The position numbers and the translations under genes were made by a program. A DNA stretch of 64,000 nt from the NCBI GenBank assembly GCA_965216725.1, contig CBDCGI010000002.1:14239-78238 (forward strand). Direction: 5' to 3'. Of the stretch, positions 31,857-40,769 are shown one piece after another. Numbering within the stretch: the stretch's first letter is position 1; the number at the start of each line of letters is the position of its first letter. The notes beneath the pieces are model-generated. The model was not told the DNA's origin, did not search any database, and worked only from the letters and a program-made list of their open reading frames with translations. The DNA comes from JACZUI01 sp965216725. Its GTDB lineage: Bacteria; Actinomycetota; Acidimicrobiia; Spongiisociales; ZC4RG35.

Positions 31857-33296
31857 TCAGAGGGCTGTCTCCAAAAACCAGGTCTCCATTCGTCCCTTTC
31901 CCTTGACGGAGCGATCTCCTCGCGGGGTCAACACGTACTTGCCCTCGAGACGTTCGAATGCGCCCCTGGCAACCTGGATACGGCCGGGCTCGCCGGATGA
32001 CTCCATTCTCGAGGCGACGTTTACGGCGTCACCCCACAAGTCGTAAGTGAATTTCGAAGTCCCGACGACTGCTCCCACCGCGCTCCCGCTGTTCATGCCA
32101 AACCGCACTCGAAGCTTGGTTCCGTCGTCGCTGACTCGGCTGTTGACGTAGTCCCTCATGTCGATGGCCAGCTTGGCGATGACGTCGCAATGATCATCCC
32201 TCGGCTCGGGCGCGCCCGCGACGACCATGTATCCGTCTCCGATCGTCTTGATCTTCTCGACACCGTGCCGATCTGCCATCGAATCCCATGCAGTGAACAC
32301 CTCATTGAGTAGCTCGATGGCACGCTCGGGTTTGAGCCGGGCAGTGAGCGGAGTGAAGTCGACGATGTCGGCAAAAAGCGCGGTCACGCTGTCGAAGCTC
32401 TCCGCGATCGTCCTGCCCGGGTGCTCCTTGAGCTGCCTGGCGATGCTCGCCGGCAGGACGTTGAGCAACAGACGTTCCGAGCGCGCCATCTCGGCTCTGA
32501 GCTTTGCCTCGAGCTTCCTCCGGTCCGTGATATCCACAAACGTCAAGACCGAGCCCACAACCTGGCCGCCCTGCTCCATCGGATAAGACCAGTACTCGGC
32601 GTAGAAGCTCGATCCATCGGCCCGCCACATGACTTCGTTGTCGACGTGGACACCTTCACCCCTCCGAAAGGCCTGATAGATCCGACACGACTCCATCGGG
32701 TACGGGTCGCCGTTGGGCAAGGTGTGATGAACCAACTCATGCATGTTCCGACCCAGCAGGTCACGATCCGACTCGAACCCGAGGATCCGGACACACGCCG
32801 GATTGGCGAAGGTGCAGTTGCCTGCGAGATCGACTCCGTAAATGCCTTCCCCGGTGGAGTTGAGGAGCAGGGAGATCCGCTCTTGCTGCTCTCTGAGTCT
32901 TCTGTCGGCCAGACGGCGTTCGCTGATGTCGACGAAAGTCAGGACTGAGCCGATGAACTCACCGTCTCGCTCTATCGGATAAGACCAATACTCCGCATAG
33001 AAGGAGGAGCCGTCGAGACGCCACATCACCTCGTCATCGACGTGGATGCCTTCTCCCATGCGAAACGCCTGGTAGATGCGACACGACTCCATCGGGTAAG
33101 GATCGCCATTGGGAAGGGTGTGATGCACGAGATCGTGCATCACCTCACCGAGCAGATCATCCGCGGACTCCGCACCGAGAAGTCGCACACACGCCGGGTT
33201 GGCGAAAGTGCATCTACCTTCGAGATCAATCCCGTATATGCCCTCGCCGGTTGAGTTGAGGAGAAGCTCGGCCAGCTCCCCGGATATCCCACTCAT
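31857..33296 (-). CDS. PAS-PAS-class III cyclase
   Basis: A 479-residue soluble protein. Two PAS domains (about residues 11-125 and 143-257) are nearly identical and begin LLLNSTGEGIYG. A coiled-coil linker (about 258-295) leads to a class III cyclase domain. ALFADIVDFTPLTARLKPER and KTIGDGYMVVAG give the two metal Asp, SKFTYDLWGDAVNVASRMES the ATP-selecting Lys/Asp and the Asn/Arg pair. All catalytic residues are present. The PAS pair probably binds a cofactor or small signal in the cytoplasm. Single gene, divergent from nothing close; the isochorismatase-like gene follows it upstream. Confidence 0.93.
   Translation of the reverse strand: MSGISGELAELLLNSTGEGIYGIDLEGRCTFANPACVRLLGAESADDLLGEVMHDLVHHTLPNGDPYPMESCRIYQAFRMGEGIHVDDEVMWRLDGSSFYAEYWSYPIERDGEFIGSVLTFVDISERRLADRRLREQQERISLLLNSTGEGIYGVDLAGNCTFANPACVRILGFESDRDLLGRNMHELVHHTLPNGDPYPMESCRIYQAFRRGEGVHVDNEVMWRADGSSFYAEYWSYPMEQGGQVVGSVLTFVDITDRRKLEAKLRAEMARSERLLLNVLPASIARQLKEHPGRTIAESFDSVTALFADIVDFTPLTARLKPERAIELLNEVFTAWDSMADRHGVEKIKTIGDGYMVVAGAPEPRDDHCDVIAKLAIDMRDYVNSRVSDDGTKLRVRFGMNSGSAVGAVVGTSKFTYDLWGDAVNVASRMESSGEPGRIQVARGAFERLEGKYVLTPRGDRSVKGKGRMETWFLETAL
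32526..33266 (-). repeat. Tandem duplication of the PAS-coding segment
   Basis: Two units of 396 bp period (about 33266-32922 and 32870-32526) encode the two PAS domains. Long stretches such as LPNGDPYPMESCRIYQAFR and GSSFYAEYWSYP are identical in protein. The units are separated by the linker ERRLADRRLREQQERIS. This is an in-gene duplication. Confidence 0.85.
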
Positions 33297-33368
33297 CGGG
33301 TCACCCGGAGGTCGAAACGGTCACCTCCAGATTGGTTGTGAAAGGGGCCGGCCGACCACATTGGTGTG

Positions 33369-34013
33369 TCAAAGCTCCTCAACGACCTCGTCCGTCGTGA
33401 CCACAGCCGTGGCGATATAGCCGAAGTTGACCAGCGCCGACTGATACCCGTCTCCAAGCTCCGGGTGGTCGGCGCCAGCGGTGGCGTCTTTGACCACCGT
33501 CACGGCGAAGCCATCCTCCGTGAGCTGGCGCATATGTGCTTCGACACAGAGATTCGCCGACATACCGGCCAGAATCACATTGTCGATCCCACGCTTGCGG
33601 AGTTGGAGAGCCAGGTCGTTGGTCTCTGGCCCATAGACCTTGTGTGGGCTGGCCACGACGGTCTCTCCGTCGTTGATGTATTTGCCAAGGGGCTCGACCC
33701 AGTCAGCGCCTGAGCCTTCGAAGCCTTCGAGTCTGAGCGCGCCCGACCTTTGGAACATGTCGATGTCATGCATCACGTTTTCCATGGTCCCCCCGAACTC
33801 CCATCCCGAGTCGGTCGGGTAGTAGTAGTGAGGCGACACGAACACGTTGTAGCCCGCCGCTTTGGCAGCCGTGATCAGCTGCTCGAGATGCTCCACTGTT
33901 CGATTGTCGGTGACGCTCTTACCGACAAGTTCCCAAGTCACCCCGTCAGGGCTCAAGAAGTCGTTCTGGGGGTCTGTGATCACAACTGCTGTGTCTTCTG
34001 GTGAATAGCTCAT
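33369..34013 (-). CDS. Isochorismatase-family cysteine hydrolase
   Basis: A 214-residue enzyme with the full catalytic triad of the family: Asp in VVITDPQNDFLS, Lys in VVASPHKVYGP and Cys in ILAGMSANLCVEAHMRQL. The cis-peptide strand before the Cys is normal. The family hydrolyses amides or vinyl ethers (nicotinamidases, N-carbamoyl amidases, isochorismatases). Substrate not predictable. Divergent from the molybdopterin oxidoreductase at 34163 with about 150 bp between. Confidence 0.9.
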   Translation of the reverse strand: MSYSPEDTAVVITDPQNDFLSPDGVTWELVGKSVTDNRTVEHLEQLITAAKAAGYNVFVSPHYYYPTDSGWEFGGTMENVMHDIDMFQRSGALRLEGFEGSGADWVEPLGKYINDGETVVASPHKVYGPETNDLALQLRKRGIDNVILAGMSANLCVEAHMRQLTEDGFAVTVVKDATAGADHPELGDGYQSALVNFGYIATAVVTTDEVVEEL

Positions 34014-34162
34014 CGGGGATCCTCTCGCGTCGGTCCGTGTCCATTGGTCAAACCACCCCGAACCTATCAGCTGCCCGCCCGGAGCGCTCAGTGCACAAAA
34101 CAGTTTTCCGAGCGGCTAGCTTCCCGATCTCTCCGGATAGCCGATCACCGAGGAACGAATAC

Positions 34163-36448
34163 ATGACGACGACCCGGCACGGGACGCTCACCAACTGGGG
34201 TGCCTACGAGATCGAGACCGACGGTCACGACATCACAGCCGTTCACCCCTTTGCCAAAGACCCGGATCCCTCACCGATCGGCCAATCGCTCAAGGCGGTG
34301 CGGAAGAGCCGTGTGGCACGCCCTGCCATCAGGGAGTCCTGGTACCACCACGGACCCGGTGCCGCGACAGACCGGAGGGGTTGGGAGCCTTTCGTGGAAG
34401 TCGGCTGGGACGAGGCACTCGACCTCCTGGCCGGAGAGCTCGATCGGGTGCGCAAAGAGCATGGAAACCAGGCCATCTACGGGGGAAGCTACGGCTGGGC
34501 CAGTGCCGGTCGCTTCCATCACGCTCAGAGCCAGGTGCATCGCTTCCTCAACTCAATAGGCGGGTACACCTATTCGGTCGACGACTATTCGATTGCCGCC
34601 GGCCACGTCATCACGCCGCACGTGTTCGGCTTTTCCTTCGACGATTACATGGACGAGCAACCTTCGTTCGCCGAGATAGCCGAACACAGCGAGCTGGTTG
34701 TCGCCTTCGGCGGAATGCCGATCAAGAACAGCCAGGTCCATTACGGCGGCATCGGGCGGCACATGGTGCGGAGCCGTCTCGAGACCTGTCGCGACCGCGG
34801 TGTCAGATTCGTGAACCTATCCCCGCTGAGAGAGGACCTGATCGACGAAACCGATTCCGAGTGGATCCCGGTCAAGCCGGTGACCGACACTGCGATCATG
34901 CTCGGGCTGGCCCACAGCCTGCTGGTCGAGGGTGCGCAGGACCAGGCTTTCCTCGACCGCTACTGCCACGGGTGGGATCAATTCCGCGCCTACCTTCTCG
35001 GCGAGGTCGACGGACAGCCCAAATCCGCCGAGTGGGCCGGTCGCATCTCTGGTGTCGAGCCACAGCGGCTGAGGGCTCTCGCTGCCGAGATGGCGCGCAA
35101 GCGAACCATGGTGACGGTGAGTTGGTCGGTACAGCGAAACGACCATGGGGAACACGCCTATTGGGCGGCAGCGGCCCTCGCCGCGATGCTCGGTCAGATC
35201 GGGCTGCCCGGCGGAGGTGTTGGGTACGGCTATGGCGCAGTCGGCCTCAACGGCCACGGTGTCGGGTATCACACACTGCCCCGTCTGCCCCAGGGCAAGA
35301 ACAAGGTCACCGACTTCATTCCGGTGGCGCGAATCTCGGACCTGCTCCTCCGTGGAGGCGACGAATTCGACTACAACGGACGGAGGCTCACCTACCCCGA
35401 TATCAAGATCGTCTACTGGGCCGGTGGCAACCCCTTCCACCATCATCAAGATCTGAATCGGCTGGCGGCAGCTTGGCAGCTGCCCGACACCGTGGTTGTC
35501 CACGAGCCTTTCTGGAACCCATTGGCGAAGTTCGCCGACATCGTCCTCCCGGCAACAACACCTTTGGAGCGGCAAGACGTGGGGGGCAGCGGGATGGACG
35601 ACTTCCTCTTCTGGATGGAGAAGGTGATCGACCCCGTCGGCGAGGCGAGGAACGACTACGAAATCTTCTCGGAGCTGGCCCACCGTCTCGATGCCGGTGA
35701 GAGATTCACGCAAGGACGAAACGCCGAGGAGTGGATCGAACACCTATATCAGCGATTCAGGAACTCCAACAGCGACTACCCGACGCTCGACGAGTTGAAG
35801 GAGGTCGGCCACTTTCAAATCCCCGGGGATTGGTTCCCGATCCCGTCCCAGCTGGCTGATTTCCGCAGCGATCCAGAGGAGAATCCTCTCGGTACACCTT
35901 CGGGACGAATCGAGCTCTACTCGGAGACCATCGAGAGTTACCAATACGCCGACTGCCCGCCCCGCCCCAGCTGGCTCGAGCCTGCAGAGTGGTTGGGCAA
36001 CGCCGATGGCGCTCAGCTCCACCTGATCTCCAACCAGCCCAAGACCCGCCTCCACAGCCAATGGGACCATGGCGAGACCAGCGTGGATCAGAAGGTGGAC
36101 GGCCGGGAGCGCATCCTCATCAATACCGCGGACGCCGCCGAACGCTCACTTGCGGATGGGGATCTGGTGAAGGTCTTCAACGAACGTGGCGCGTGCTTGG
36201 CGGTGGTTGCATCCTCGGACCAGATAGCCCCTGGCGTTGTGCAGCTGCCGACCGGTGCCTGGTGGGATCCGGAATCCGCCGGGGGCCTATGCCGAAGCGG
36301 CAACCCGAACGTCCTGACCAGGGACGTCGGCACGTCGGCTCTGGCTCAGGGCCCAAGCGCTCAGACCTGCCTTGTCGAAGTGGAGCGATTCGAGGGCGTG
36401 GCACCCAAGGTTCGAGCACACGATCCACCGGCTCTCAAGCAGGTCTGA
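34163..36448 (+). CDS. Molybdopterin oxidoreductase, BisC/TorA type
   Basis: A 761-residue molybdenum enzyme of the DMSO reductase family. There are no N-terminal iron-sulfur Cys and no twin-arginine signal, so it is a cytoplasmic single-cofactor enzyme like biotin sulfoxide reductase. It begins NWGAYEIETDGHDITAVHPF; VDDYSIAAGHVITPHVFG holds the probable Mo-ligand Ser; AYWAAAALAAMLGQIGLPGGG, PFWNPLAKFADIVLPATTP and the C-terminal IAPGVVQLPTGAWWDP are family signatures. It probably reduces an S- or N-oxide. The ATG at 34163 has GAGGAA seven bases upstream. A redox partner is not encoded next to it. Confidence 0.9.
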   Translation: MTTTRHGTLTNWGAYEIETDGHDITAVHPFAKDPDPSPIGQSLKAVRKSRVARPAIRESWYHHGPGAATDRRGWEPFVEVGWDEALDLLAGELDRVRKEHGNQAIYGGSYGWASAGRFHHAQSQVHRFLNSIGGYTYSVDDYSIAAGHVITPHVFGFSFDDYMDEQPSFAEIAEHSELVVAFGGMPIKNSQVHYGGIGRHMVRSRLETCRDRGVRFVNLSPLREDLIDETDSEWIPVKPVTDTAIMLGLAHSLLVEGAQDQAFLDRYCHGWDQFRAYLLGEVDGQPKSAEWAGRISGVEPQRLRALAAEMARKRTMVTVSWSVQRNDHGEHAYWAAAALAAMLGQIGLPGGGVGYGYGAVGLNGHGVGYHTLPRLPQGKNKVTDFIPVARISDLLLRGGDEFDYNGRRLTYPDIKIVYWAGGNPFHHHQDLNRLAAAWQLPDTVVVHEPFWNPLAKFADIVLPATTPLERQDVGGSGMDDFLFWMEKVIDPVGEARNDYEIFSELAHRLDAGERFTQGRNAEEWIEHLYQRFRNSNSDYPTLDELKEVGHFQIPGDWFPIPSQLADFRSDPEENPLGTPSGRIELYSETIESYQYADCPPRPSWLEPAEWLGNADGAQLHLISNQPKTRLHSQWDHGETSVDQKVDGRERILINTADAAERSLADGDLVKVFNERGACLAVVASSDQIAPGVVQLPTGAWWDPESAGGLCRSGNPNVLTRDVGTSALAQGPSAQTCLVEVERFEGVAPKVRAHDPPALKQV

Positions 36449-36472
36449 CGTTTTCTCCGCTCTCGTCCCGTC

Positions 36473-38362
36473 CTACTGAACCTCGGAATCGAGGGGAGAA
36501 GCCGGTTCCTTGATCTTCTCCTTTCGCACCAACTCCCGCTCCACGAGAGTGTCGTGCACCCGGGCCATTTGGTCATCGGTCAGCTCTGGGAAGCGATACG
36601 CGCTGTATACGAAAGGCGCAGTATCCGCGCGATAGTCATGACCGAATGACTTGAACTCTCCCGGAACCACGACCATTGCGTTCATGGCGTCGATCAGGAC
36701 TTGAATAAAAGTCATCACCGGGCTCCAGTCCATCGAATCCGGGACCCCCCTGCCTCTCTCGCCGTCCAGCCACGGTGGCCGTTTCACGGCTAGACGCAGC
36801 GACATCTGGGCTATGGGGTCGTTGTCGTGGTCGACGACCACGGCCCTCAGCGAATCCTGCTCCGATTGATCCAAGCCCGCGTACTGGTCATGCGTGTCGA
36901 ATGCCGCCATGGTCCCTTCGGGAGTGAGCGGATTGCGGCCCTCCCTCATGCCTGTCTTCGACCAGCGAGCCAGACCAGGAAGCCCGAACCAGAGGGCACG
37001 GTCGATGCCGTAATGATCGAATCCGGCAAGGCCCTGGTGCATGATCACATCAGAGCTACTCCAGGCTCCAAGGCTTTCACCAAACACGAGGACCTTGGGA
37101 CGGTCCTCCTTGGGCACGCTCCTCAGACGTTGACGGACACCCCACAACAGCTGGCGGAATTGCGCTCTACCCAGGGAGACACCTTGGAGCTCGAGGAAGG
37201 AAGGCGCGGTCCCGTATTGGATGCACACCGATGCGATGTCACCTCGAGCCATGATCTCGGCCGACTCAACCATGGCGTGATCGACCCAGCCCGTGCCGGT
37301 TGGTGAGATCAGCAGCAGATACTCCCGGTCGAAAGCTCCGAGCCGCTCCATCTCGTTGAGAGCTCGCTCCGACCTCCCGGTCGCATACAAGGGCTCGGAT
37401 TGCACTCCCACGTAAACACGTATCGGATGGTTCTTTGCCTTCTCACCGAGTGTCTGCTCGATTACTTCTGGAGCGACGACCTCGCTCACAAAACGCCTCC
37501 CCTGAAGCCCCATCTGGTGGAAGGGCGACAGGCTTTCCGGGCCACCAGAAACGAAAGGTGACTCGGGTGGCTCCGAATAGGACGGTTCAATCTTCGAGTT
37601 GGCTCGGGACAGCCTGGAGACGATCGTTCCATAGAGAGAAACAGCGCCTCCGGCCCACACCGCGCCGTTCAGCAGCCTCCCAATCATTCGGGCCCCGGGG
37701 TTGGCGCCCATGTAGTCGGCCAACGTCTCCCGTGAGGAGAGGAAGCCCTGGCCCAGCAGGCGACCCCCGATGGAAACAGCTGTACCCACCCCGATCGAGG
37801 GGAGAAGTTGTGCCGGCTTGTCATCCTCGGTCCACCTCTGCACCACGCCGTTTCGCAGCTTGAGGTTGCGACCCCAGAGAGTGGCTGCAACGGCAAACCC
37901 GCCAATACCGGTGATCACCGGCACGATCGGGGTAGAGACCTTGTTCTGTGCATCCGAGGCGGCCTCATGGATGATGCCCCCGAGAGCTGCCACGGACACC
38001 AGCCGGCCCGCAGAGCGGAGACTGGCCTTCGCCGTTGATTCGTCGTCCGATTCCTCGATTCGGCCGAGCGCCGAACCCGCGGCGATGACCGCTCCACGAG
38101 CGGCGATCCTCCAGGCAAGTGGGGAAGATCGCGGCACCACAGTCCTGATCGCGGCATCCACGGCGGTGCCGACAACACGGGCGGCGAGGACCGCCAGGCC
38201 CGCGGCCACACCCTGTTGCATCGATGACCTGGGCATCAGGGAGGGACCAAATGAGCCCATCACCGCCTGAGTGGCCAGAGGGGCGGATGGCCCAGCAGTC
38301 ACCGGATTCAGTCGGTCCGCGAGATTGATCGCCTGTTGAGAAACCGTTGAGACGTCGACCAT
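36473..38362 (-). CDS. Abhydrolase_9 family membrane hydrolase
   Basis: A 629-residue protein. The first half contains several hydrophobic segments (residues about 40-270). The second half is an alpha/beta-hydrolase-like domain with nucleophile elbow VLVFGESLGAWSS and the family strings RVYVGVQSEP, VDHAMVESAEIMARGDIASV and VDHDNDPIAQM. This matches the actinobacterial Abhydrolase_9_N plus Abhydrolase_9 pairing (PF15420, PF10081 from memory). The role is unknown; an envelope-lipid enzyme is plausible. It converges on the oxidoreductase gene with 24 bp between and follows the CPBP protease gene by 12 bp in the same direction. Confidence 0.85.
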   Translation of the reverse strand: MVDVSTVSQQAINLADRLNPVTAGPSAPLATQAVMGSFGPSLMPRSSMQQGVAAGLAVLAARVVGTAVDAAIRTVVPRSSPLAWRIAARGAVIAAGSALGRIEESDDESTAKASLRSAGRLVSVAALGGIIHEAASDAQNKVSTPIVPVITGIGGFAVAATLWGRNLKLRNGVVQRWTEDDKPAQLLPSIGVGTAVSIGGRLLGQGFLSSRETLADYMGANPGARMIGRLLNGAVWAGGAVSLYGTIVSRLSRANSKIEPSYSEPPESPFVSGGPESLSPFHQMGLQGRRFVSEVVAPEVIEQTLGEKAKNHPIRVYVGVQSEPLYATGRSERALNEMERLGAFDREYLLLISPTGTGWVDHAMVESAEIMARGDIASVCIQYGTAPSFLELQGVSLGRAQFRQLLWGVRQRLRSVPKEDRPKVLVFGESLGAWSSSDVIMHQGLAGFDHYGIDRALWFGLPGLARWSKTGMREGRNPLTPEGTMAAFDTHDQYAGLDQSEQDSLRAVVVDHDNDPIAQMSLRLAVKRPPWLDGERGRGVPDSMDWSPVMTFIQVLIDAMNAMVVVPGEFKSFGHDYRADTAPFVYSAYRFPELTDDQMARVHDTLVERELVRKEKIKEPASPLDSEVQ

Positions 38363-38374
38363 CGTCTGGCGACG

Positions 38375-39067
38375 TTAGACGATGAGATCTCCCACCGGCT
38401 GGGCAGAGTCACGGTCACCGACTCTTGCGGCCGACCGCGCCCCGATCGAGCCGATGATATTGACCACGCTGTGGGCGACGAACGGCGCCCAGATGCCGCC
38501 GGTGACCATGCGCAGCCACCCGAAGCCCAGACCGGCAAGGGCGGTGACGATCACGGTCCCCGTGACCCAGGTGACCATCACCTCGCCACGATCCTGGGCC
38601 TGGCGGGCGGCAACCACTACATGCCACAAGCCAAAGGCGACAGAGGTCGCGAGCAGGGTCCACCCGGGGCCCACAACTGCCTCGAAGACAAACCAAATGA
38701 GCCCCCTGAAGACCAGCTCCTCGACGAACGCCGTCGATAGCGGGATGCGGAGAGCGGTGTAACCAACGAACTGCTTCTTGTCCATGGCAGCGATCCGCCT
38801 GTCCTTGAGCGGCCGGGCCAGGGCCGGGAAGAAGCGGAAGAGCGTCACAGCCAAGGCCAGGATGGCGAGGGCACCCAGTGCGAAGGGGATCGCTTCGACC
38901 AGCCCGTCCTTCACCATCACGTCCTCGCGTGCCAGCCAGAGAATGGCACCGGTGGCGATGATCAGAGCACGAATCGTCGCCGACCTCTCGCGGAGTTTGG
39001 CCGGGAGGAGATGGCCGGCGTTGTTCCATGTCAACACCAGCGCCGTGACACCAATTGCTTCCACCAC
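38375..39067 (-). CDS. CPBP-family intramembrane metalloprotease
   Basis: A 230-residue membrane protein with about eight hydrophobic segments. The CAAX protease/bacteriocin-processing motifs are present: EELVFRGLIW (motif 1), FGLWHVVVA (motif 2 His) and FVAHSVVNIIG (motif 3 His). Family members cut inside the membrane or act as immunity or scaffold proteins. It probably forms an operon with the Abhydrolase_9 gene that follows. Confidence 0.88.
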   Translation of the reverse strand: MVEAIGVTALVLTWNNAGHLLPAKLRERSATIRALIIATGAILWLAREDVMVKDGLVEAIPFALGALAILALAVTLFRFFPALARPLKDRRIAAMDKKQFVGYTALRIPLSTAFVEELVFRGLIWFVFEAVVGPGWTLLATSVAFGLWHVVVAARQAQDRGEVMVTWVTGTVIVTALAGLGFGWLRMVTGGIWAPFVAHSVVNIIGSIGARSAARVGDRDSAQPVGDLIV

Positions 39068-39109
39068 TATGGCTATTGGACGCTAGCGGACCCTGCCGGG
39101 TTCCCCGCT

Positions 39110-39517
39110 CTAGCCGAACTGCAGCCTGCCTGCCTCGATCTCCGCTTCCAGACCGGTACGAAGAAGGGAGTATGCGGGCTCGCCCATCACCAACACCGGA
39201 CAATCGATGTCGTACAGAAAGCCAGCAACAAGGGATCCGAGCGTGATGATGGAGTCGGCTTGGCGGAGGACGATTCCCGCGGGTCCGGTTCCAAGACGTA
39301 GCGCTTCGGTCAACACCTGACTCGATGACGACGACCCCCGGCCATAAGGCATCACCAGAATCTTCCCGGTCACACTCTCGCCTTGCTGCGGGTGATGTGT
39401 ATCGACCACCAATCCGCTCGCCGGGTCGATGCCACCCCAGAAACTCAGCGGCTCGTCCAGCACCAGGATTCGTCCTGCGGCGACCCCTTCGACGAGGGGT
39501 CTCTGCTCAGACGCCAT
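39110..39517 (-). CDS. Aconitase X small (swivel) subunit
   Basis: A 135-residue protein of the DUF126 type. Signature GRILVLDEPLSFWGGIDPA, then DTHHPQQGESVTGKILVMP and GRGSSSSSQVL (phosphate or substrate loop), and LPVL-like end CPVLVMGEP. It is the mobile domain that closes over the catalytic subunit. The ATG at 39515-39517 lies inside the end of the large subunit gene (11-bp overlap), so the two are translated together. Confidence 0.9.
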   Translation of the reverse strand: MASEQRPLVEGVAAGRILVLDEPLSFWGGIDPASGLVVDTHHPQQGESVTGKILVMPYGRGSSSSSQVLTEALRLGTGPAGIVLRQADSIITLGSLVAGFLYDIDCPVLVMGEPAYSLLRTGLEAEIEAGRLQFG

Positions 39518-40769
39518 GCCACAAGACCGGGTCGCGGACAACCTGACCACTGACCGCAGACCTCACGCACTCTGCCATCGAGCCGTACACCACGTCGACT
39601 CCGAGGTTGGCCGGGGCGTACCAGGCCCACTTCGCGGAGTCGGTCATCACCGTTCCTCGGTGGTCCTCGAGGATCGGCGTCACGTAGGTGCACGTGTCGG
39701 TGACGACCGTCACGCCGGAGCGGTCCAGCGCATCTGCCCAGCCTCTCTCTTGGGCCTCGGCGAAGGTCAATCGGCCGGTGTTCACGTAGAACCTGATGTT
39801 CGGATGCACCGGCGAGCCGTCGAGCAGATCGATCAGCTCGGCGAATCCGGCCAGGGAGAGATGGGGCGTCCCTATTGAGATCGCCGAAAGATTTGTGCTG
39901 CTCGTAGTGGTGAGTTGATCACGGACGACCGCGAGATCCGACCTCGTGATCTGGATTCGGGGCCGATCCTCACCTCCGGTCGCCTTCTCCACCGACCCTG
40001 CCTCCGGGGTCACCCCCACGGCGTGAAAAAGAGCCACCGAGCCCGAAGAGGCTGCTGCTGCTCCCACCGCCTTCATCTGGTCCTCGTTTGTCTCTGCGGG
40101 TAATCCTTCAATCACTGGGACTTCATTCCCGGATCGCAACCCCAAGAGGTGCCCCAGAACCGGATAGAAGACGTCCTCGACAAGCAGGTCATGAGGTAGA
40201 TAGTGGAGCTCGAAGATCAGGGTGCCCGCCCTCTCAGCGTCGAGGTGGAGGCCGGCCGCAGGCGCACGTCCGGTGATCGCACAGGAGATGTCGATGAAGT
40301 CGCCATACCGATTGGTCCTGGCTCCGATCACAGAGTTGGCGAAGACAATCGCATTGGACTCCGCCCACGCAATCTGTTCTCCGAAACCCGGGCGCTGAGG
40401 CAACTGGTAGGGGGCGCAGGTCCAGGTCGGCGCGGCTCCTAACTGCACGTAAGAGTCCATCAACTGCCCTGCCAGCCGGCGCGTCTCCTCATCGCCCCGA
40501 TAAAGCTCCGGATGAAGGAGATCGAGGGAGGAGATGTTGAGAGTGGTGGGGACCTTTACCTGGGCTCCGCCCGCGACGAGCCGGCGGGCAAAGTCGAGCC
40601 CGGCTACACCATAAAACACGCAGGAATCGACATGGGCCGAGCTGATGTCGAGGAGCGCCTCCGCCTGCATCGTCTCTGCCGTGTGCACCACGATCTGCAT
40701 CGCCAGCTGCGCACCAGCACCGTGGTCTCCCCTGAGGTAGGCCTCATCGAGTTCCGTCAGCCGGAGCAT
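39507..40769 (-). CDS. Aconitase X catalytic subunit
   Basis: A 420-residue DUF521-type subunit beginning MLRLTELDEAYLRGDHG. SSAHVDSCVFYG, a TWTCAPYQ segment with a conserved Cys, WAESNAIVFANSVIGARTNR and VVTDTCTYVTPIL give the substrate pocket and Fe-S cysteines. Two-gene aconitase X enzymes dehydrate small hydroxy acids: mevalonate 5-phosphate in archaea or cis-3-hydroxy-L-proline in bacteria. No mevalonate or proline gene lies close, so the substrate stays open. The start overlaps the upstream ceramidase-like gene by 26 bp. Confidence 0.9.
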   Translation of the reverse strand: MLRLTELDEAYLRGDHGAGAQLAMQIVVHTAETMQAEALLDISSAHVDSCVFYGVAGLDFARRLVAGGAQVKVPTTLNISSLDLLHPELYRGDEETRRLAGQLMDSYVQLGAAPTWTCAPYQLPQRPGFGEQIAWAESNAIVFANSVIGARTNRYGDFIDISCAITGRAPAAGLHLDAERAGTLIFELHYLPHDLLVEDVFYPVLGHLLGLRSGNEVPVIEGLPAETNEDQMKAVGAAAASSGSVALFHAVGVTPEAGSVEKATGGEDRPRIQITRSDLAVVRDQLTTTSSTNLSAISIGTPHLSLAGFAELIDLLDGSPVHPNIRFYVNTGRLTFAEAQERGWADALDRSGVTVVTDTCTYVTPILEDHRGTVMTDSAKWAWYAPANLGVDVVYGSMAECVRSAVSGQVVRDPVLWHGV

